A stretch of DNA of 64,000 nucleotides from Sphingomonas alba (GCF_023516555.1 NZ_JAMGBD010000001.1:1-64000); one strand, 5' to 3'. Counted from the first letter of the stretch, positions 25,396 to 35,212 are shown. Notes: generated by a model from the sequence alone, not told the origin. Numbers and translations are program-made.

Positions 25396-26393
25396 AGCGC
25401 GGCTTCATCCTCGGCAAGTTCCTGCCGCCCCACGCAGGCCACGTCACGCTGATCCAGGCGGCCCGTGCGTTGGTCGACGAGCTGACGATCCTGGTCTGCT
25501 CGACCCCCGGGGACACGATTCCGGGCGAGGAACGTGTGCAATGGTTGCGGCAGCTTTTCCCCACCTGCACCATTGCCTGGCACAATGAGGAACTGCCGCG
25601 CCATAGCTCGGACAGCCCCGACTTCTGGAAGATTTGGCGCGGTCTCATTACCGAGACGCATCCCAAGCGGATCGACTATTTCTTCGGTGGAGAAGCTTAT
25701 GGGGCGGACCTGGCGCGCGAATTCCATGCCTTTTTCGTGCCGCTTGGCGCCCGGGTGCTCGAGGCCGACCAGTCGGCGCTGGGCGGCCTGTCGGGAGAAA
25801 AGATTCGCGCTGATCCGTGGAAGCATTGGGATTTCCTGCCAGGGCCGGTCCGCAGTCATTATGCAATGACGATTTGCCTTCACGGCGTGGAAAGTGTCGG
25901 CAAATCCATGCTCGCCGAGCGGTTGGCGCAGCATTATCGAACACTCGTTGTACCTGAATATGGGCGTACGCATTGCGAAACCCACGGTACGGATTGCCGA
26001 GAGCTCGACCTTTTGCTGATCGGTGAAGCCCAGCAGGCCATGATTGAAGCCGCACGGCCGTGGTGCAACCGTCTGCTGATCGCGGATACGGACGCGCTGA
26101 TGACGGCCGCCTGGTCGCAGATGATGATCGGCTACATGCCCGATCAGCTCATCTGTCATCGCAAGGCCGACCTGTATCTGGTCCTCGGTACCGACGCACC
26201 ATTCATCGACGATGGAACCCGGATCTATGGCGAACCCGAAACGCGGGCCCGCTTTGATCGCGTTGCACGTGATGTGCTTCGGATCGCGCAGTCCAATATC
26301 GTCGAGATTTCTGGTAACTGGGACGAGCGTTTCCATGCATCGTGCGCCGCCATCGAAGGGCTGATTGCAGCGAGGGGACTGAGCATTTCCTGA
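25392..26393 (+). CDS. nadR: Bifunctional NMN adenylyltransferase / ribosylnicotinamide kinase (NadR type, without HTH)
   Basis: A 333-residue protein. The N-terminal half is an NMN adenylyltransferase: GKFLPPHAGH (8-17) and GLSGEKIR (132-139). The C-terminal half is the ribosylnicotinamide kinase with Walker A GVESVGKS (165-172) and VVPEYGR. It phosphorylates nicotinamide riboside to NMN and adenylylates it to NAD. The N-terminal repressor HTH of enterobacterial NadR is absent, so it is an enzyme only. ATG 25392 overlaps the pnuC stop. Confidence 0.93.
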   Translation: MKRGFILGKFLPPHAGHVTLIQAARALVDELTILVCSTPGDTIPGEERVQWLRQLFPTCTIAWHNEELPRHSSDSPDFWKIWRGLITETHPKRIDYFFGGEAYGADLAREFHAFFVPLGARVLEADQSALGGLSGEKIRADPWKHWDFLPGPVRSHYAMTICLHGVESVGKSMLAERLAQHYRTLVVPEYGRTHCETHGTDCRELDLLLIGEAQQAMIEAARPWCNRLLIADTDALMTAAWSQMMIGYMPDQLICHRKADLYLVLGTDAPFIDDGTRIYGEPETRARFDRVARDVLRIAQSNIVEISGNWDERFHASCAAIEGLIAARGLSIS

Positions 26394-26468
26394 GGAATTG
26401 CTGAAAACGTCCTTGATAAGGTTGCAGATTGATGACTTGGCCGCCTCTTGGCGTTAAGGCCCGCGGCG

Positions 26469-28394
26469 ATGTCAGACCGTCCTGAAACACCGCTGCTCGA
26501 CAGCGTTAAGTATCCCGCGGACATCCGCGCACTCGACAAGTCCCAGCTGCCGCAGCTAGCCGACGAGCTTCGTGCCGAGATGATCTCGGCCGTGTCGCAA
26601 TCGGGAGGGCATCTGGGCTCAGGCCTCGGCGTCGTCGAGCTGACCGTGGCGGTCCATTACGTGTTCGACACCCCCAAAGACAAATTGATCTGGGATGTCG
26701 GCCACCAGGCCTATCCGCACAAGATCGTCACGGGCCGCCGCGACCGCATTCGCACCTTGCGGCAGGGAGGCGGCCTCAGCGGCTTCACCCGCCGCAGCGA
26801 GAGCGAATATGACCCGTTCGGCGCTGCCCACAGCTCGACCAGCATCTCCGCGGCGCTCGGCTTTGCGATCGCCAACAAGCTGGCGGGCGAGTCCGGCAGG
26901 GCGATCGCCGTCATCGGCGACGGCGCGCTTAGCGCCGGCATGGCCTATGAGGCGATGAACAATGCCGAGGCGGCGGGCAACCGGCTGATCGTCATCTTGA
27001 ACGACAATGACATGTCGATCGCGCCGCCGGTCGGGTCGCTCCGCAACAGTCTCGCGCGGCTGGTGAGCTCCAGCAAATATCTGACGCCGCGCCGCCTGGC
27101 GCAGAAGCTCGCCCGCGCGATGCCGGAACCGCTCCATGCGGCGGCTCGGAAAGCCGAGGAATATACCCGCGGCTGGATGACCGGCGGCACGCTCTTCGAG
27201 GAGCTCGGTTTCTACTATGTCGGCCCGATCGACGGCCACAATGTCGAGGCGCTGGTCGAGGTCTTGGAGAATGTCCGCGACGCCGCCGAGGGCCCGATGC
27301 TCGTCCACGTCGTCACCAAGAAGGGCAAGGGTTACGCGCCGGCCGAGAACGCGGCCGACAAGTATCACGGCGTCGTCAAGTTCGACGTCGTTTCCGGCAA
27401 GCAGGACAAGGGTCCAGGTGGCGGCCCGCCGACTTACACCGCTGTCTTTGCCAAAGCTCTGACAGCCGAGATGGAGCGCGACGAAAGGATAGTCGCCATC
27501 ACGGCCGCGATGCCGTCGGGCACTGGCCTGGACAAGGTTGGGGAGGCCTTTCCCGACCGGACTTTCGATGTCGGAATCGCCGAACAGCATGCCGTGACCT
27601 TCGCCGCCGGACTGGCCGCTCAAGGCTACCGGCCGTTCGCGACGATTTATTCGACATTCCTGCAGCGCGCCTACGACCAAGTCGTCCACGACGTCGCGAT
27701 CCAGAATTTGCCGGTCCGCTTTGCGATGGACCGCGCCGGGCTGGTCGGAGCCGACGGATCGACGCACGCAGGCTCCTTCGACCTGGCTTACCTCTGCACC
27801 TTGCCGAATTTCGTGGTGATGGCGGCCGCCGATGAGGCCGAGCTTTGCCACATGGTCCACACCATGGCGGTGCACGACAGCGGGCCGACGGCCGTTCGCT
27901 ATCCGCGCGGCGAGGGGGTGGGGGTACCGCTTCCGGAAAATCCGCAGGTTCTGGAGATCGGCAAGGGCCGGATGATCCGGGAAGGCAGACAAGTCGCGAT
28001 CCTGTCGCTCGGAACGCGGCTGGAGGAAGCCAAGAAGGCCGCAGACCAGCTTGACGCCAAGGGACTGTCGACGAGCGTCGCCGACCTACGCTTTGCCAAG
28101 CCGCTGGACGATGCACTCATCCGCAGGCTGCTGACGACGCACGAAGTCGCGATCACGATCGAGGAGGCGGCGGTCGGCGGCTTGGGCGCCCATGTCCTGA
28201 CGCTGGCCAGCGACGAGGGCCTCACCGACGGCGGCCTTAAGATCCGCACTATGCGCCTGCCTGATCGTTTCCAGGAGCATGACAAGCCCGAGAAGCAATA
28301 TGCGGAGGCAGGCCTCGATGCCGCCGGCATCGTCGAAACGGCGCTCAAGGCCCTGCGCGTCAACAGCGCCGGCGTCGAAGAGGTGCGCGCCTGA
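26469..28394 (+). CDS. dxs: 1-deoxy-D-xylulose-5-phosphate synthase
   Basis: A 641-residue thiamine-diphosphate enzyme that condenses pyruvate and glyceraldehyde 3-phosphate, the first step of the MEP isoprenoid pathway. Motifs are [17 protein letters not shown], the [17 protein letters not shown] ThDP-binding signature ending in the Asn metal ligand, [15 protein letters not shown] and the transketolase C-terminal domain. ATG 26469 opens the family N-terminus; an upstream in-frame start at 26448 is less likely. It heads a long run of plus-strand genes that continues to ilvE. Confidence 0.96.
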   Translation: MSDRPETPLLDSVKYPADIRALDKSQLPQLADELRAEMISAVSQSGGHLGSGLGVVELTVAVHYVFDTPKDKLIWDVGHQAYPHKIVTGRRDRIRTLRQGGGLSGFTRRSESEYDPFGAAHSSTSISAALGFAIANKLAGESGRAIAVIGDGALSAGMAYEAMNNAEAAGNRLIVILNDNDMSIAPPVGSLRNSLARLVSSSKYLTPRRLAQKLARAMPEPLHAAARKAEEYTRGWMTGGTLFEELGFYYVGPIDGHNVEALVEVLENVRDAAEGPMLVHVVTKKGKGYAPAENAADKYHGVVKFDVVSGKQDKGPGGGPPTYTAVFAKALTAEMERDERIVAITAAMPSGTGLDKVGEAFPDRTFDVGIAEQHAVTFAAGLAAQGYRPFATIYSTFLQRAYDQVVHDVAIQNLPVRFAMDRAGLVGADGSTHAGSFDLAYLCTLPNFVVMAAADEAELCHMVHTMAVHDSGPTAVRYPRGEGVGVPLPENPQVLEIGKGRMIREGRQVAILSLGTRLEEAKKAADQLDAKGLSTSVADLRFAKPLDDALIRRLLTTHEVAITIEEAAVGGLGAHVLTLASDEGLTDGGLKIRTMRLPDRFQEHDKPEKQYAEAGLDAAGIVETALKALRVNSAGVEEVRA

Positions 28395-28420
28395 GCGGCT
28401 GGGTCGCTGTAGGTATCGTT

Positions 28421-28804
28421 TTGGCGGCACTCGTCGTCTTAACAATCGCTTGGAACGTTCAAGAGCGCCGGCCTCAGCGGCGCATGGCTGCGCATCGCGA
28501 GCCACTCAGCGAGTCCGACTTCATTTCACAAATGATTGCGGCTGGTATTTGCGGAGAAACTGCGAGGTTCATCTGGGGCGAGGCCGTTCGTTACTACATC
28601 AAGCCGCTGAGACCAGATCCGTCCGATCGTTGGGAATCCACAATGCGGATCGACCCAGAAGACCTTGAAGACATCACCGCGAGCTTTTGGAGGCGACAGG
28701 GGTGGGCAGAAACGAACCGCAAAGAGCCAGTAATTCTTCCGGCTGATCCCACGCTCCAAGAATACGGACTTTGGTTGGGTCAACAGCGGCAACTCCAAAA
28801 ATGA
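28421..28804 (+). CDS. Unrecognised small protein with one N-terminal membrane anchor
   Basis: A 127-residue frame. Codons upstream of the TTG 28421 (from CTG 28391, overlapping the dxs stop) also read as hydrophobic residues, and together they make one transmembrane helix (GWVAVGIVLAALVVLTIAW), so the true start may be further upstream than 28421. The rest is hydrophilic, with several Trp and many acidic residues (ADPTLQEYGLWLGQQ near the end). I recognise no family. Codon use is visibly AT-richer than in dxs and tlyA around it, hinting at a recent or fast-evolving gene. The stop overlaps the tlyA start (ATGA), which supports that it is translated. Confidence 0.6.
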   Translation: MAALVVLTIAWNVQERRPQRRMAAHREPLSESDFISQMIAAGICGETARFIWGEAVRYYIKPLRPDPSDRWESTMRIDPEDLEDITASFWRRQGWAETNRKEPVILPADPTLQEYGLWLGQQRQLQK

Positions 28805-29538
28805 GCAAATCCCGCGCAGACCAGATGCTCGTCGCCCGCGGGCTGGCGGATAGCCGGACGCGGGCCCAGGCTTTGATCATGGCGGGGACGGTGTTCAGCG
28901 GCGAGAAAAAGATCACCAAGGCCGGCGACATGCTTGCCGAGGATGCTGCGCTGGAGGTGCGAGGCAAGGATCATCCATGGGTGTCGCGCGGCGGACTCAA
29001 GCTCGATCATGGACTGACCCACTTCGGCTTCAACGTAACCGGCGCGGTGGCGCTCGACGTCGGCTCCTCGACGGGCGGGTTCACCGACGTGCTGCTCAGC
29101 CGCGGCGCGACCAAGGTTTACGCCGTCGATGTCGGCACCAACCAGCTGGCCTGGAAGCTTCGGCAGGACCCACGAGTCATCGTCCACGAGCAGACGAACG
29201 CTCGCAACCTCGCAGCCGAAATCGTCCCTGAGCCGGTTGACATCGTCGTCTGCGACGCCAGCTTCATCAGCCTGGCGAAGGTGCTTCCAGCGGCGCTCGG
29301 GCTTGCCAGGCAAGGGGCGAAACTGGTCGCATTGGTGAAGCCCCAATTCGAGGCGGGGCGCGAGGAAGTGGGAAAGGGCGGCGTGATCCGGGACGAGGCC
29401 GTTCACCGCCGTGTCTGCGACGAAGCCGCCGAATGGGTCGCTTCGCAGGGATGGCGCGTTCTCGGGCTGACCGAGAGTCCGATCACCGGGCCGGAAGGGA
29501 ACAGGGAGTTCCTGCTCGGCGCGATTAAGGAGTTGTGA
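28801..29538 (+). CDS. tlyA: TlyA-family rRNA 2'-O-methyltransferase
   Basis: A 245-residue protein. The N-terminus is an S4 RNA-binding domain (SRADQMLVARGLADSRTRAQ), followed by an FtsJ-like methyltransferase domain: ALDVGSSTGGFTDVLL for SAM binding, KVYAVDVGTNQLAWKLR, and LVKPQFEAGREEVGKGG. Family enzymes methylate ribose of rRNA; some were first named hemolysins. The start ATG 28801 overlaps the preceding stop, and the stop codon overlaps the tspO start by four bases. Confidence 0.93.
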   Translation: MSKSRADQMLVARGLADSRTRAQALIMAGTVFSGEKKITKAGDMLAEDAALEVRGKDHPWVSRGGLKLDHGLTHFGFNVTGAVALDVGSSTGGFTDVLLSRGATKVYAVDVGTNQLAWKLRQDPRVIVHEQTNARNLAAEIVPEPVDIVVCDASFISLAKVLPAALGLARQGAKLVALVKPQFEAGREEVGKGGVIRDEAVHRRVCDEAAEWVASQGWRVLGLTESPITGPEGNREFLLGAIKEL

Positions 29539-30068
29539 GCGTGCAAGAGGCCAGAACAGAAAGCTACTGGCGGTTTGCCATTCCGGCGGCTCTGGTCATC
29601 GTCGCCCTCGGCAGCCTGTCCGGCTATCTGTCGAACAGCGGCTATTCGAACGGCTGGTTCTCCGGCTTGCAGAAGCCGTCCTTCATGCCGCCCGGCTGGG
29701 TCTTCGGGGTCGCCTGGACGACACTCTATACATTGATGGGGCTCGCTTTCGCGTTCGTGTGGCTGGCCTGGCCGTCTCGCCTGCGCCGTAACGCGCTGCG
29801 GCTCTTCCATGCCCAGCTCCTGGTCAATCTTGCCTGGTCGCCGATCTTCTTTGGCTGGCACATGATCGACATCGGGCTGTTGACCATCATCGTTCTGTTC
29901 ATCCTTGTCGCCCTGTCGGCATGGCACTTCGCACGCATCGAACCACTGGCGGGATGGCTGCTGGTTCCCTATCTGGCTTGGTTGTGCCTGGCGACCGCGC
30001 TCAACTTCGAGATCGGCCGCCTCAACCCGGGTGCAGACGCAATGAACCTGGGCCTGTTCGGAGGTTAA
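29535..30068 (+). CDS. tspO: TspO/MBR family tryptophan-rich sensory protein
   Basis: A 177-residue membrane protein with five hydrophobic helices. The family pattern is clear: GWFSGLQKPSFMPPGWVFGVAWT after the first helix and the LLVNLAWSPIFFGWH segment. TspO binds porphyrins and in alphaproteobacteria modulates tetrapyrrole or stress responses. The start is GTG 29535 within the tlyA stop. The N-terminus is somewhat longer than in minimal TspO proteins (about 155-160 residues). Confidence 0.93.
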   Translation: MSVQEARTESYWRFAIPAALVIVALGSLSGYLSNSGYSNGWFSGLQKPSFMPPGWVFGVAWTTLYTLMGLAFAFVWLAWPSRLRRNALRLFHAQLLVNLAWSPIFFGWHMIDIGLLTIIVLFILVALSAWHFARIEPLAGWLLVPYLAWLCLATALNFEIGRLNPGADAMNLGLFGG

Positions 30069-30071
30069 GAA

Positions 30072-30353
30072 ATGCAGTCCGAAAACAAGATGTTCGACGA
30101 CTTTGTTCGCATGATGAACGGCGTTGCCGGGACGGTCGCCGGCATGGGCCGCGAAGCAGAATCCTCGGCGCGCGAAAAAATGCGCGAATGGGTCGGCGGC
30201 ATGGATTTCGTCAGCCGTGACGAGTTTGAGGCGGTGAAGGCGATGGCGGCTGCAGCCCGTGACGAAAACGAGGCGCTGAAGGCCCGCGTGGCTGCGCTCG
30301 AAGGCAAGGCACCGGCCAAGCCTAAGGCGGCTCCCAAGGCCAAGGGCGCTTAA
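30072..30353 (+). CDS. ubiK: UbiK-family (BMFP) ubiquinone biosynthesis accessory factor
   Basis: A 93-residue protein with an amphipathic N-terminal helix (FDDFVRMMNGVAGTV), the core MDFVSRDEFEAVKAMAAAARDEN, a short coiled-coil (about residues 52-76) and an Ala/Lys/Pro tail. UbiK (formerly YqiC) forms trimers and assists the ubiquinone biosynthesis complex at the membrane. It is two bases after tspO and one base before the likely extended start of the YbjN gene. Confidence 0.85.
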   Translation: MQSENKMFDDFVRMMNGVAGTVAGMGREAESSAREKMREWVGGMDFVSRDEFEAVKAMAAAARDENEALKARVAALEGKAPAKPKAAPKAKGA

Positions 30354-30393
30354 GCTGGCCGACGACGTCGAAACCGACGAGCGCGACGACGGC

Positions 30394-30858
30394 TTGCCGA
30401 TCGAGGTGCTCGAACAATATTTCGAGGCGCGCGGCTGGGCGTGCGAGCGGACCGGAGAGGGCGAGATCGTCGCTTCCGCGAGCGGCAGCTGGGCGCAGTA
30501 TGAGTTGCGCGGGGTATGGCGGAACGAGGACCAGGTTCTCCAATTCCTCGCATTTCCGGACATCAAGGTCGCGACCGAGAAGCGCGCTGCAATTTATGAG
30601 GCGCTGGGCCTCATCAACGAACAGCTCTGGTTGGGCCATTTCGAGATGTGGTCCGGTTCGGGCCTGATCGTTTTCCGCCACGCTGCAATGGTCGGGGAGG
30701 CCGACAGCCTGAGCTTCGAGCAGGCCGAGGCAATTGCCGAAGCCGCGCTGGAGGAATGCGAGCGCTTCTACCCTGTTTTCCAGTTCGTCCTGTGGGGCGG
30801 CAAGTCGCCCGGCGAGGCCATCTCTGCGGCACTGATCGAGACGGCCGGGGAGGCCTGA
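30394..30858 (+). CDS. YbjN domain-containing protein
   Basis: A 154-residue YbjN-like protein, a fold related to type III secretion chaperones. It shows IEVLEQYFEARGW at the start, a central ALGLINEQLWLGHFEMW, and ALEECERFYPVFQFVLWGGKSP at the end. Function is unknown. The start is uncertain: TTG 30394 is the first standard codon, but the frame is open back to CTG 30355, right after the ubiK stop, with AAGGG at a good distance, so 13 more residues (LADDVETDERDDG) may belong to it. It is directly followed by proC. Confidence 0.8.
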   Translation: MPIEVLEQYFEARGWACERTGEGEIVASASGSWAQYELRGVWRNEDQVLQFLAFPDIKVATEKRAAIYEALGLINEQLWLGHFEMWSGSGLIVFRHAAMVGEADSLSFEQAEAIAEAALEECERFYPVFQFVLWGGKSPGEAISAALIETAGEA

Positions 30859-31668
30859 TTGCCGATCCCGCTTCCGCCAATCTGGTTTGTCGGCTGCGGC
30901 AATATGGCCGGCGCACTGATAGCCGGTTGGCGTTCCGCTGACGTTGATTTCTCCAATGCAATTGCGATCCGGCCGAGCGGCAAGCAAGTCGACGGCGTCA
31001 CGACCATCACCGAGCTTCCCGACGGCCCGCCGCCGCTGCGCTGCGTGCTCGGATTCAAGCCGCAGAAGCTTTCCGAAATTGCGCCGGAGCTTGCGCCGAG
31101 ATTGTCGGAAGAGACAATCCTCGTATCGATGCTTGCCGGGGTCGAAGCCGAGACCCTGCGCAAACTGTTCCCGAACGTCCAGGCAGTGGTCCGGATCATG
31201 CCGAACCTCGCGGTCGAGGACCGAAAGGGGGTTACTGCTCTCTACAGTGCCGATGACCTGCCCGACCATCGCCAGAGGCTGCAATTCCTGTTCGGCCTGC
31301 TGGGCAGCGCGATCTGGTGCGAAACCGAGGCCGAACTCGCAGCTGTAGGGTCAGTTGCTGGTGCGGGCCCCGCCTACGTCGCGCGTTTCATTGCCGCCTT
31401 GGCGAAGGCCGGCGAGGGACGCGGGCTGGCGCCGGACGTTGCCGGCCAAATTGCCCTCCAGACTGTCCTGGGCACTGCCATTATGGCGGAGCGGCGAGCA
31501 GAAACGCTGGACGAGCTGGCCCGTCGCGTAGCGAGCCCGAAAGGCACTACCGAAGCCGGCCTCGCCGTGCTCGATGCGGATGGCGCACTGGATCGTCTCG
31601 TCGCTGAAACGATTGCGGCTGCCGCAAGGCGCGGAGCGGAACTTGCCGCAGAGGCCCGCAAGCCCTAG
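30859..31668 (+). CDS. proC: Pyrroline-5-carboxylate reductase
   Basis: A 269-residue NAD(P)H-dependent enzyme completing proline synthesis. The N-terminal Rossmann motif reads WFVGCGNMAGALIAGW, and the C-terminal family signature is about residues 220-245 (RVASPKGTTEAGLAVLD). The start is TTG 30859, adjacent to the previous stop, with GGGGAGG as a strong ribosome binding site. It sits in the run dxs to ilvE and lies next to a branched-chain aminotransferase gene. Confidence 0.94.
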   Translation: MPIPLPPIWFVGCGNMAGALIAGWRSADVDFSNAIAIRPSGKQVDGVTTITELPDGPPPLRCVLGFKPQKLSEIAPELAPRLSEETILVSMLAGVEAETLRKLFPNVQAVVRIMPNLAVEDRKGVTALYSADDLPDHRQRLQFLFGLLGSAIWCETEAELAAVGSVAGAGPAYVARFIAALAKAGEGRGLAPDVAGQIALQTVLGTAIMAERRAETLDELARRVASPKGTTEAGLAVLDADGALDRLVAETIAAAARRGAELAAEARKP

Positions 31669-31696
31669 GCGCCGAGCCTGAGAGGATTAAGAACAA

Positions 31697-32587
31697 ATGG
31701 CCGAGCCGACGACTTACGACGACCGCGACGGATGGATTTGGTTCGACGGCAAGCTGGTGCCGTGGCGTGAGGCCAACGTCCATGTCCTGACGCACGGCCT
31801 GCATTATGCGTCGTCCGTTTTCGAAGGCCAGCGCGCCTATAACGGCACGATCTTCAAGCTGACCGAGCATAGCGAGCGCCTGCGCCGCAGCGCGGCGCTC
31901 CTCGGTTTCGAATTGCCCTGGAGCACCGCGGAGATCGACGCAGCCTGCAAGGAAGTCCTGTCCGCTAATGGCATGACCGACGCGTATATGCGCCCAGTCG
32001 CTTGGCTGGGCTCCGAAAAGATGGGCGTGTCGCCGACGGGCGCCAAGCCGCACCTCGCCATAGCCGCCTGGGAATGGGGCAAATACTATCCGCCGGAAAA
32101 GGCCGAGCAGGGCATTCGCCTAACCATCGCGCCCTGGCGGCGTCCGGCCCCCTATACGGCGCCGACCGAGTCCAAGGCGGCCGGCCTCTATATGATCTGC
32201 ATGATGTCGAAAAAGCATGCCGAGACTAGCGGTTACGACGATGCGCTGATGTTCGATTGGCGCGGACGGGTTGCCGAAGCCACGGGCGCCAACATCTTCT
32301 TCGTCCGTGACAACGCCGTGCACACGCCGGTTCCGGACTGCTTCCTCGATGGCATTACCCGCCGCACGGTCATGGACCTTGCGCGCAATCGCGGAGTCGA
32401 GGTCCAGGAGCGCGAAATCTGGCCGGATGAGCTCGAATCGTTCGAACAGTGCTTCCTTACCGGCACTGCCGCGGAGGTCACTCCGGTCGGCTCGATCGGA
32501 CCGTGGGATTTCAAGGTCGGGGACCTGACTCGCCAGCTCGTCAAGGATTATGACGACTTGGTCTATGGCCGCCTGCCGAACGACTGA
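31697..32587 (+). CDS. ilvE: Branched-chain-amino-acid aminotransferase
   Basis: A 296-residue fold-type IV PLP enzyme, the last step of valine, leucine and isoleucine synthesis. It has HGLHYASSVFEGQRAY near residue 34, the PLP-lysine in ESKAAGLYMICMMSKKHA, the EATGANIFFVRD motif, the CFLDGITRRTVMDLA region and GTAAEVTPVGSI. The N-terminal YDDRDGWIWFDGKLVPW is typical of the alphaproteobacterial subgroup. It is 28 bp after proC. Confidence 0.94.
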   Translation: MAEPTTYDDRDGWIWFDGKLVPWREANVHVLTHGLHYASSVFEGQRAYNGTIFKLTEHSERLRRSAALLGFELPWSTAEIDAACKEVLSANGMTDAYMRPVAWLGSEKMGVSPTGAKPHLAIAAWEWGKYYPPEKAEQGIRLTIAPWRRPAPYTAPTESKAAGLYMICMMSKKHAETSGYDDALMFDWRGRVAEATGANIFFVRDNAVHTPVPDCFLDGITRRTVMDLARNRGVEVQEREIWPDELESFEQCFLTGTAAEVTPVGSIGPWDFKVGDLTRQLVKDYDDLVYGRLPND

Positions 32588-32663
32588 GAATTTCCTTCAC
32601 ATTTAGTTTGCTTTTAGTCCTTAATGGCAAAAGGTCTGGGGCAGCGGCGCGGAGCGTTAGCGG

Positions 32664-35054
32664 GTGATCGGAGTTGAGATTTTCCAGGCGTTTCGTCCGC
32701 GCGAGGGCGAGGCTGGAAGCATTCCCACGAACGACAGCCTGCGCGACCTCCTGACTCTTCGGGAGCCGACCGACGTTGTCGGTCGGGCGGTTCGCTCCGC
32801 CCAGCTTGATGCGCTCGTCAGGATGGTTCCGGTCACTGTCGCCGCGCAACTGGTGGCTGCCGGGCTGGTTGCCTGGTCGCTGCGCGGCATGGTTGCCGAC
32901 ATCTGGCTGCAAACCTGGTTCGGCGGTGCGCTGGCTCTGTGCTCGTCTCGCGGCTATCGCGCAATTCGGCTCCGCCGCGACCGCGATTACGCGATGAGAA
33001 AGCCGCCAAACCTCAAGGTCATCATGACTATCGTCTCCCTGCTTGGGACGATGTGGCTGATCCCTCCGCTGTTCTGGTACAGGCACGCGGATACCGAGCA
33101 CAGGATGATGCTCGGCGTGCTCCTGATCGGGTTGATGAGCGCGGCCGGCGTCAGCCTGGCGACCGTGCCGCAGGCATGTCTCGTCTACCTTGCCATTCTG
33201 ACGCTGGGCGGCGTCGTGATGACGTCGCAGTCCGCCGGCTTGGTACCCACAGGCCTCATGCTGATTTTCGCGTTCGCGGTGACTTTCGCGGCAATCGTCA
33301 GTGCCCGGCGGTTCGTCGGCCATGTCCGTACCCAGTTCGAGCTCCAGGAACAGAGCGCGTTGATTGGGCTGCTTCGCGAGTTCGAAGCGAGCGGTTCTGA
33401 CTGGTTGTGGCAGCTCGACGAAAATCTGAAGCTTACATACATGTCGCGCGCTATGGCCGAAGCGATCGGCAAGCCATTGTCCAAGCTCATTGGCATCCAC
33501 GCCCGTTTCATCCTCGATCCCGATGGCAATGCCGTGCAGCTGTCCACTGGCATGCGCCGGCTGATGCACCATGCCGCCGAGCGCACCGCCTTCCGCGATA
33601 TCGCCATTCCAATCGACCACGGCCGTCGCTGGTGGTCGATCTCCGCCAAGCCTTTGATCGATGCGGAAGGGCGCTTCCAAGGGTGGCGAGGCGTCGGATC
33701 GGACATCACCGACACCCGCCTGAGCGGCAGCGATTCCGTCCGTGCGGCACGACTGGATCCGCTGACCGGCGTCGCCAACCGCCTGCTCCTTCGTGAGCAG
33801 CTGGAAGAGGTGCTGTTGCGCCAGCTCGGCGGCGATTGCGACTGCGCGTTGCTGCTCGTGGACCTCGACCGGTTCAAGCTGGTCAACGACACGCTTGGTC
33901 ATTCAGTCGGCGACCAACTCCTCTGTGAGGTCGCGCGGCGACTTGAGAATTGTGCGGGTCACGACGGTGTCGTCGGCCGCCTCGGCGGCGACGAGTTCGC
34001 CATCGTTTGGCGCGGCGAAGGCGATGAGGAGACGCTTGGCCGCCTCGCCGAAAGAGTCATCGCCGAGCTCACTCGCACGGTCACCATTGGTGCCGCTGAT
34101 CTCCACGTCGGCGCGACCATCGGCATCTCCCGGGCGCCGCGAGACGGCAATCGAGAAGAGGTCCTAATCCGCTGCGCCGACCTCGCCCTCTACAGCGGCA
34201 AGGAAGCGGGCAGAGGCGGCTATGCCTTTTTCGAGCAGCAGATGTATGTCGATGCCGAGGATTATCGGAGCCTCGAAAACGACGTTCGCAATGCATTGTC
34301 GAGCGATGGGCTGGCGTTGCATTACCAGCCGATCATCGACTCTCGGACGGGGAAGCTGGTCGGCCGCGAGGCCCTGCTGCGCTGGAGCCATCCGGTACGC
34401 GGGCCAATCCCGCCCGATCAGTTCGTCCCGATCATCGAGGACGCGGGCCTGATCCACCAGATCGGCGACTGGGTCATTCGTGAAGCCTGTTCCGAGGCCA
34501 TTCACTGGCCCGGTGAGATGCGGGTCGCGGTCAACGTTTCCGCAGCCCAACTTTCCGGGCCTGGCATCGCCGAGACGGTGCTCGGCGCGCTCGCGTCGAC
34601 CGGCTTGGCGCCCGGCCGGCTTGAGCTTGAAGTGACGGAGAGCATCTTCATCGGCGACGATGTCAGCACATTGGCCGCGCTCGAGCGGCTGCGCGCCATC
34701 GGGGTGCGCCTCGTGCTGGACGATTTCGGCAAGGGATATTCGTCCTTCGGTTATTTGAGCCGCGCCCATTTCTCGAAGATCAAGATCGACCGCAGTTTCG
34801 TCCACGGCGCCGCAGAGGGCGAGCGCGACTGCAGCGCCATCGTCCGCGCTATCCTTGCCCTTGCTCGCGGACTGAGTGTCGAGACCACCGCAGAGGGCGT
34901 CGAGAACGAGCGCGAGGCGGCCGTCATGCGGGCGCTCGGCTGCGACCAGCTACAGGGCTATCTATTCGGCCGTCCGGTTCCCGCCACCGATCTGATCGAC
35001 GAGCAGGACTTGGTCGACCTCCACCCCTTTTCACGAGCCGCGCGGGCGCTATAA
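32664..35054 (+). CDS. Membrane-bound PAS-GGDEF-EAL cyclic-di-GMP enzyme
   Basis: A 796-residue protein. Order: cytoplasmic start, five or so membrane helices (about residues 55-215), a PAS domain (about 235-350, ending in WRGVGSDITD), a diguanylate cyclase domain with an intact GRLGGDEFAIV (about 440), and an EAL domain with REALLRW (about 567), DDFGKGYSSFGYL and KIDRSFV. Both catalytic motifs look intact, so it could make and break c-di-GMP. Start GTG 32664. It stands between ilvE and a tRNA-Gln gene. Confidence 0.94.
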   Translation: MIGVEIFQAFRPREGEAGSIPTNDSLRDLLTLREPTDVVGRAVRSAQLDALVRMVPVTVAAQLVAAGLVAWSLRGMVADIWLQTWFGGALALCSSRGYRAIRLRRDRDYAMRKPPNLKVIMTIVSLLGTMWLIPPLFWYRHADTEHRMMLGVLLIGLMSAAGVSLATVPQACLVYLAILTLGGVVMTSQSAGLVPTGLMLIFAFAVTFAAIVSARRFVGHVRTQFELQEQSALIGLLREFEASGSDWLWQLDENLKLTYMSRAMAEAIGKPLSKLIGIHARFILDPDGNAVQLSTGMRRLMHHAAERTAFRDIAIPIDHGRRWWSISAKPLIDAEGRFQGWRGVGSDITDTRLSGSDSVRAARLDPLTGVANRLLLREQLEEVLLRQLGGDCDCALLLVDLDRFKLVNDTLGHSVGDQLLCEVARRLENCAGHDGVVGRLGGDEFAIVWRGEGDEETLGRLAERVIAELTRTVTIGAADLHVGATIGISRAPRDGNREEVLIRCADLALYSGKEAGRGGYAFFEQQMYVDAEDYRSLENDVRNALSSDGLALHYQPIIDSRTGKLVGREALLRWSHPVRGPIPPDQFVPIIEDAGLIHQIGDWVIREACSEAIHWPGEMRVAVNVSAAQLSGPGIAETVLGALASTGLAPGRLELEVTESIFIGDDVSTLAALERLRAIGVRLVLDDFGKGYSSFGYLSRAHFSKIKIDRSFVHGAAEGERDCSAIVRAILALARGLSVETTAEGVENEREAAVMRALGCDQLQGYLFGRPVPATDLIDEQDLVDLHPFSRAARAL

Positions 35055-35097
35055 GCCGCCGCTCTCCCGGCGCGCCTATGTGAGCGCCGACGCCTGC

Positions 35098-35172
35098 TGG
35101 GGCGTCGCCAAGTGGTAAGGCACCGGTTTTTGGTACCGGCATTCGCAGGTTCGAATCCTGCCGCCCCAGCCA
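35098..35172 (+). tRNA. tRNA-Gln (anticodon TTG), CCA encoded
   Basis: The sequence closely follows bacterial tRNA-Gln: acceptor TGGGGCG/CGCCCCA, D-arm GCCAAGTGGTAAGGC, anticodon stem ACCGG/CCGGT-type around a loop with TTG, and T-arm CAGGTTCGAATCCTG. The encoded GCCA tail ends at 35172. Confidence 0.96.
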
Positions 35173-35212
35173 AAGCTTGCTCATCTGACAGGTTGAAGGG
35201 CATCACAGCCGC

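Noticed and set aside
26619-27992. 457-codon minus-strand frame opposite dxs
   Set aside because: Shadow of the well-defined dxs gene; no ribosome binding site and no motif.
32541-33902. 453-codon minus-strand frame opposite the PAS-GGDEF-EAL gene
   Set aside because: Shadow of a multi-domain gene with intact signatures; composition typical of antisense translation.
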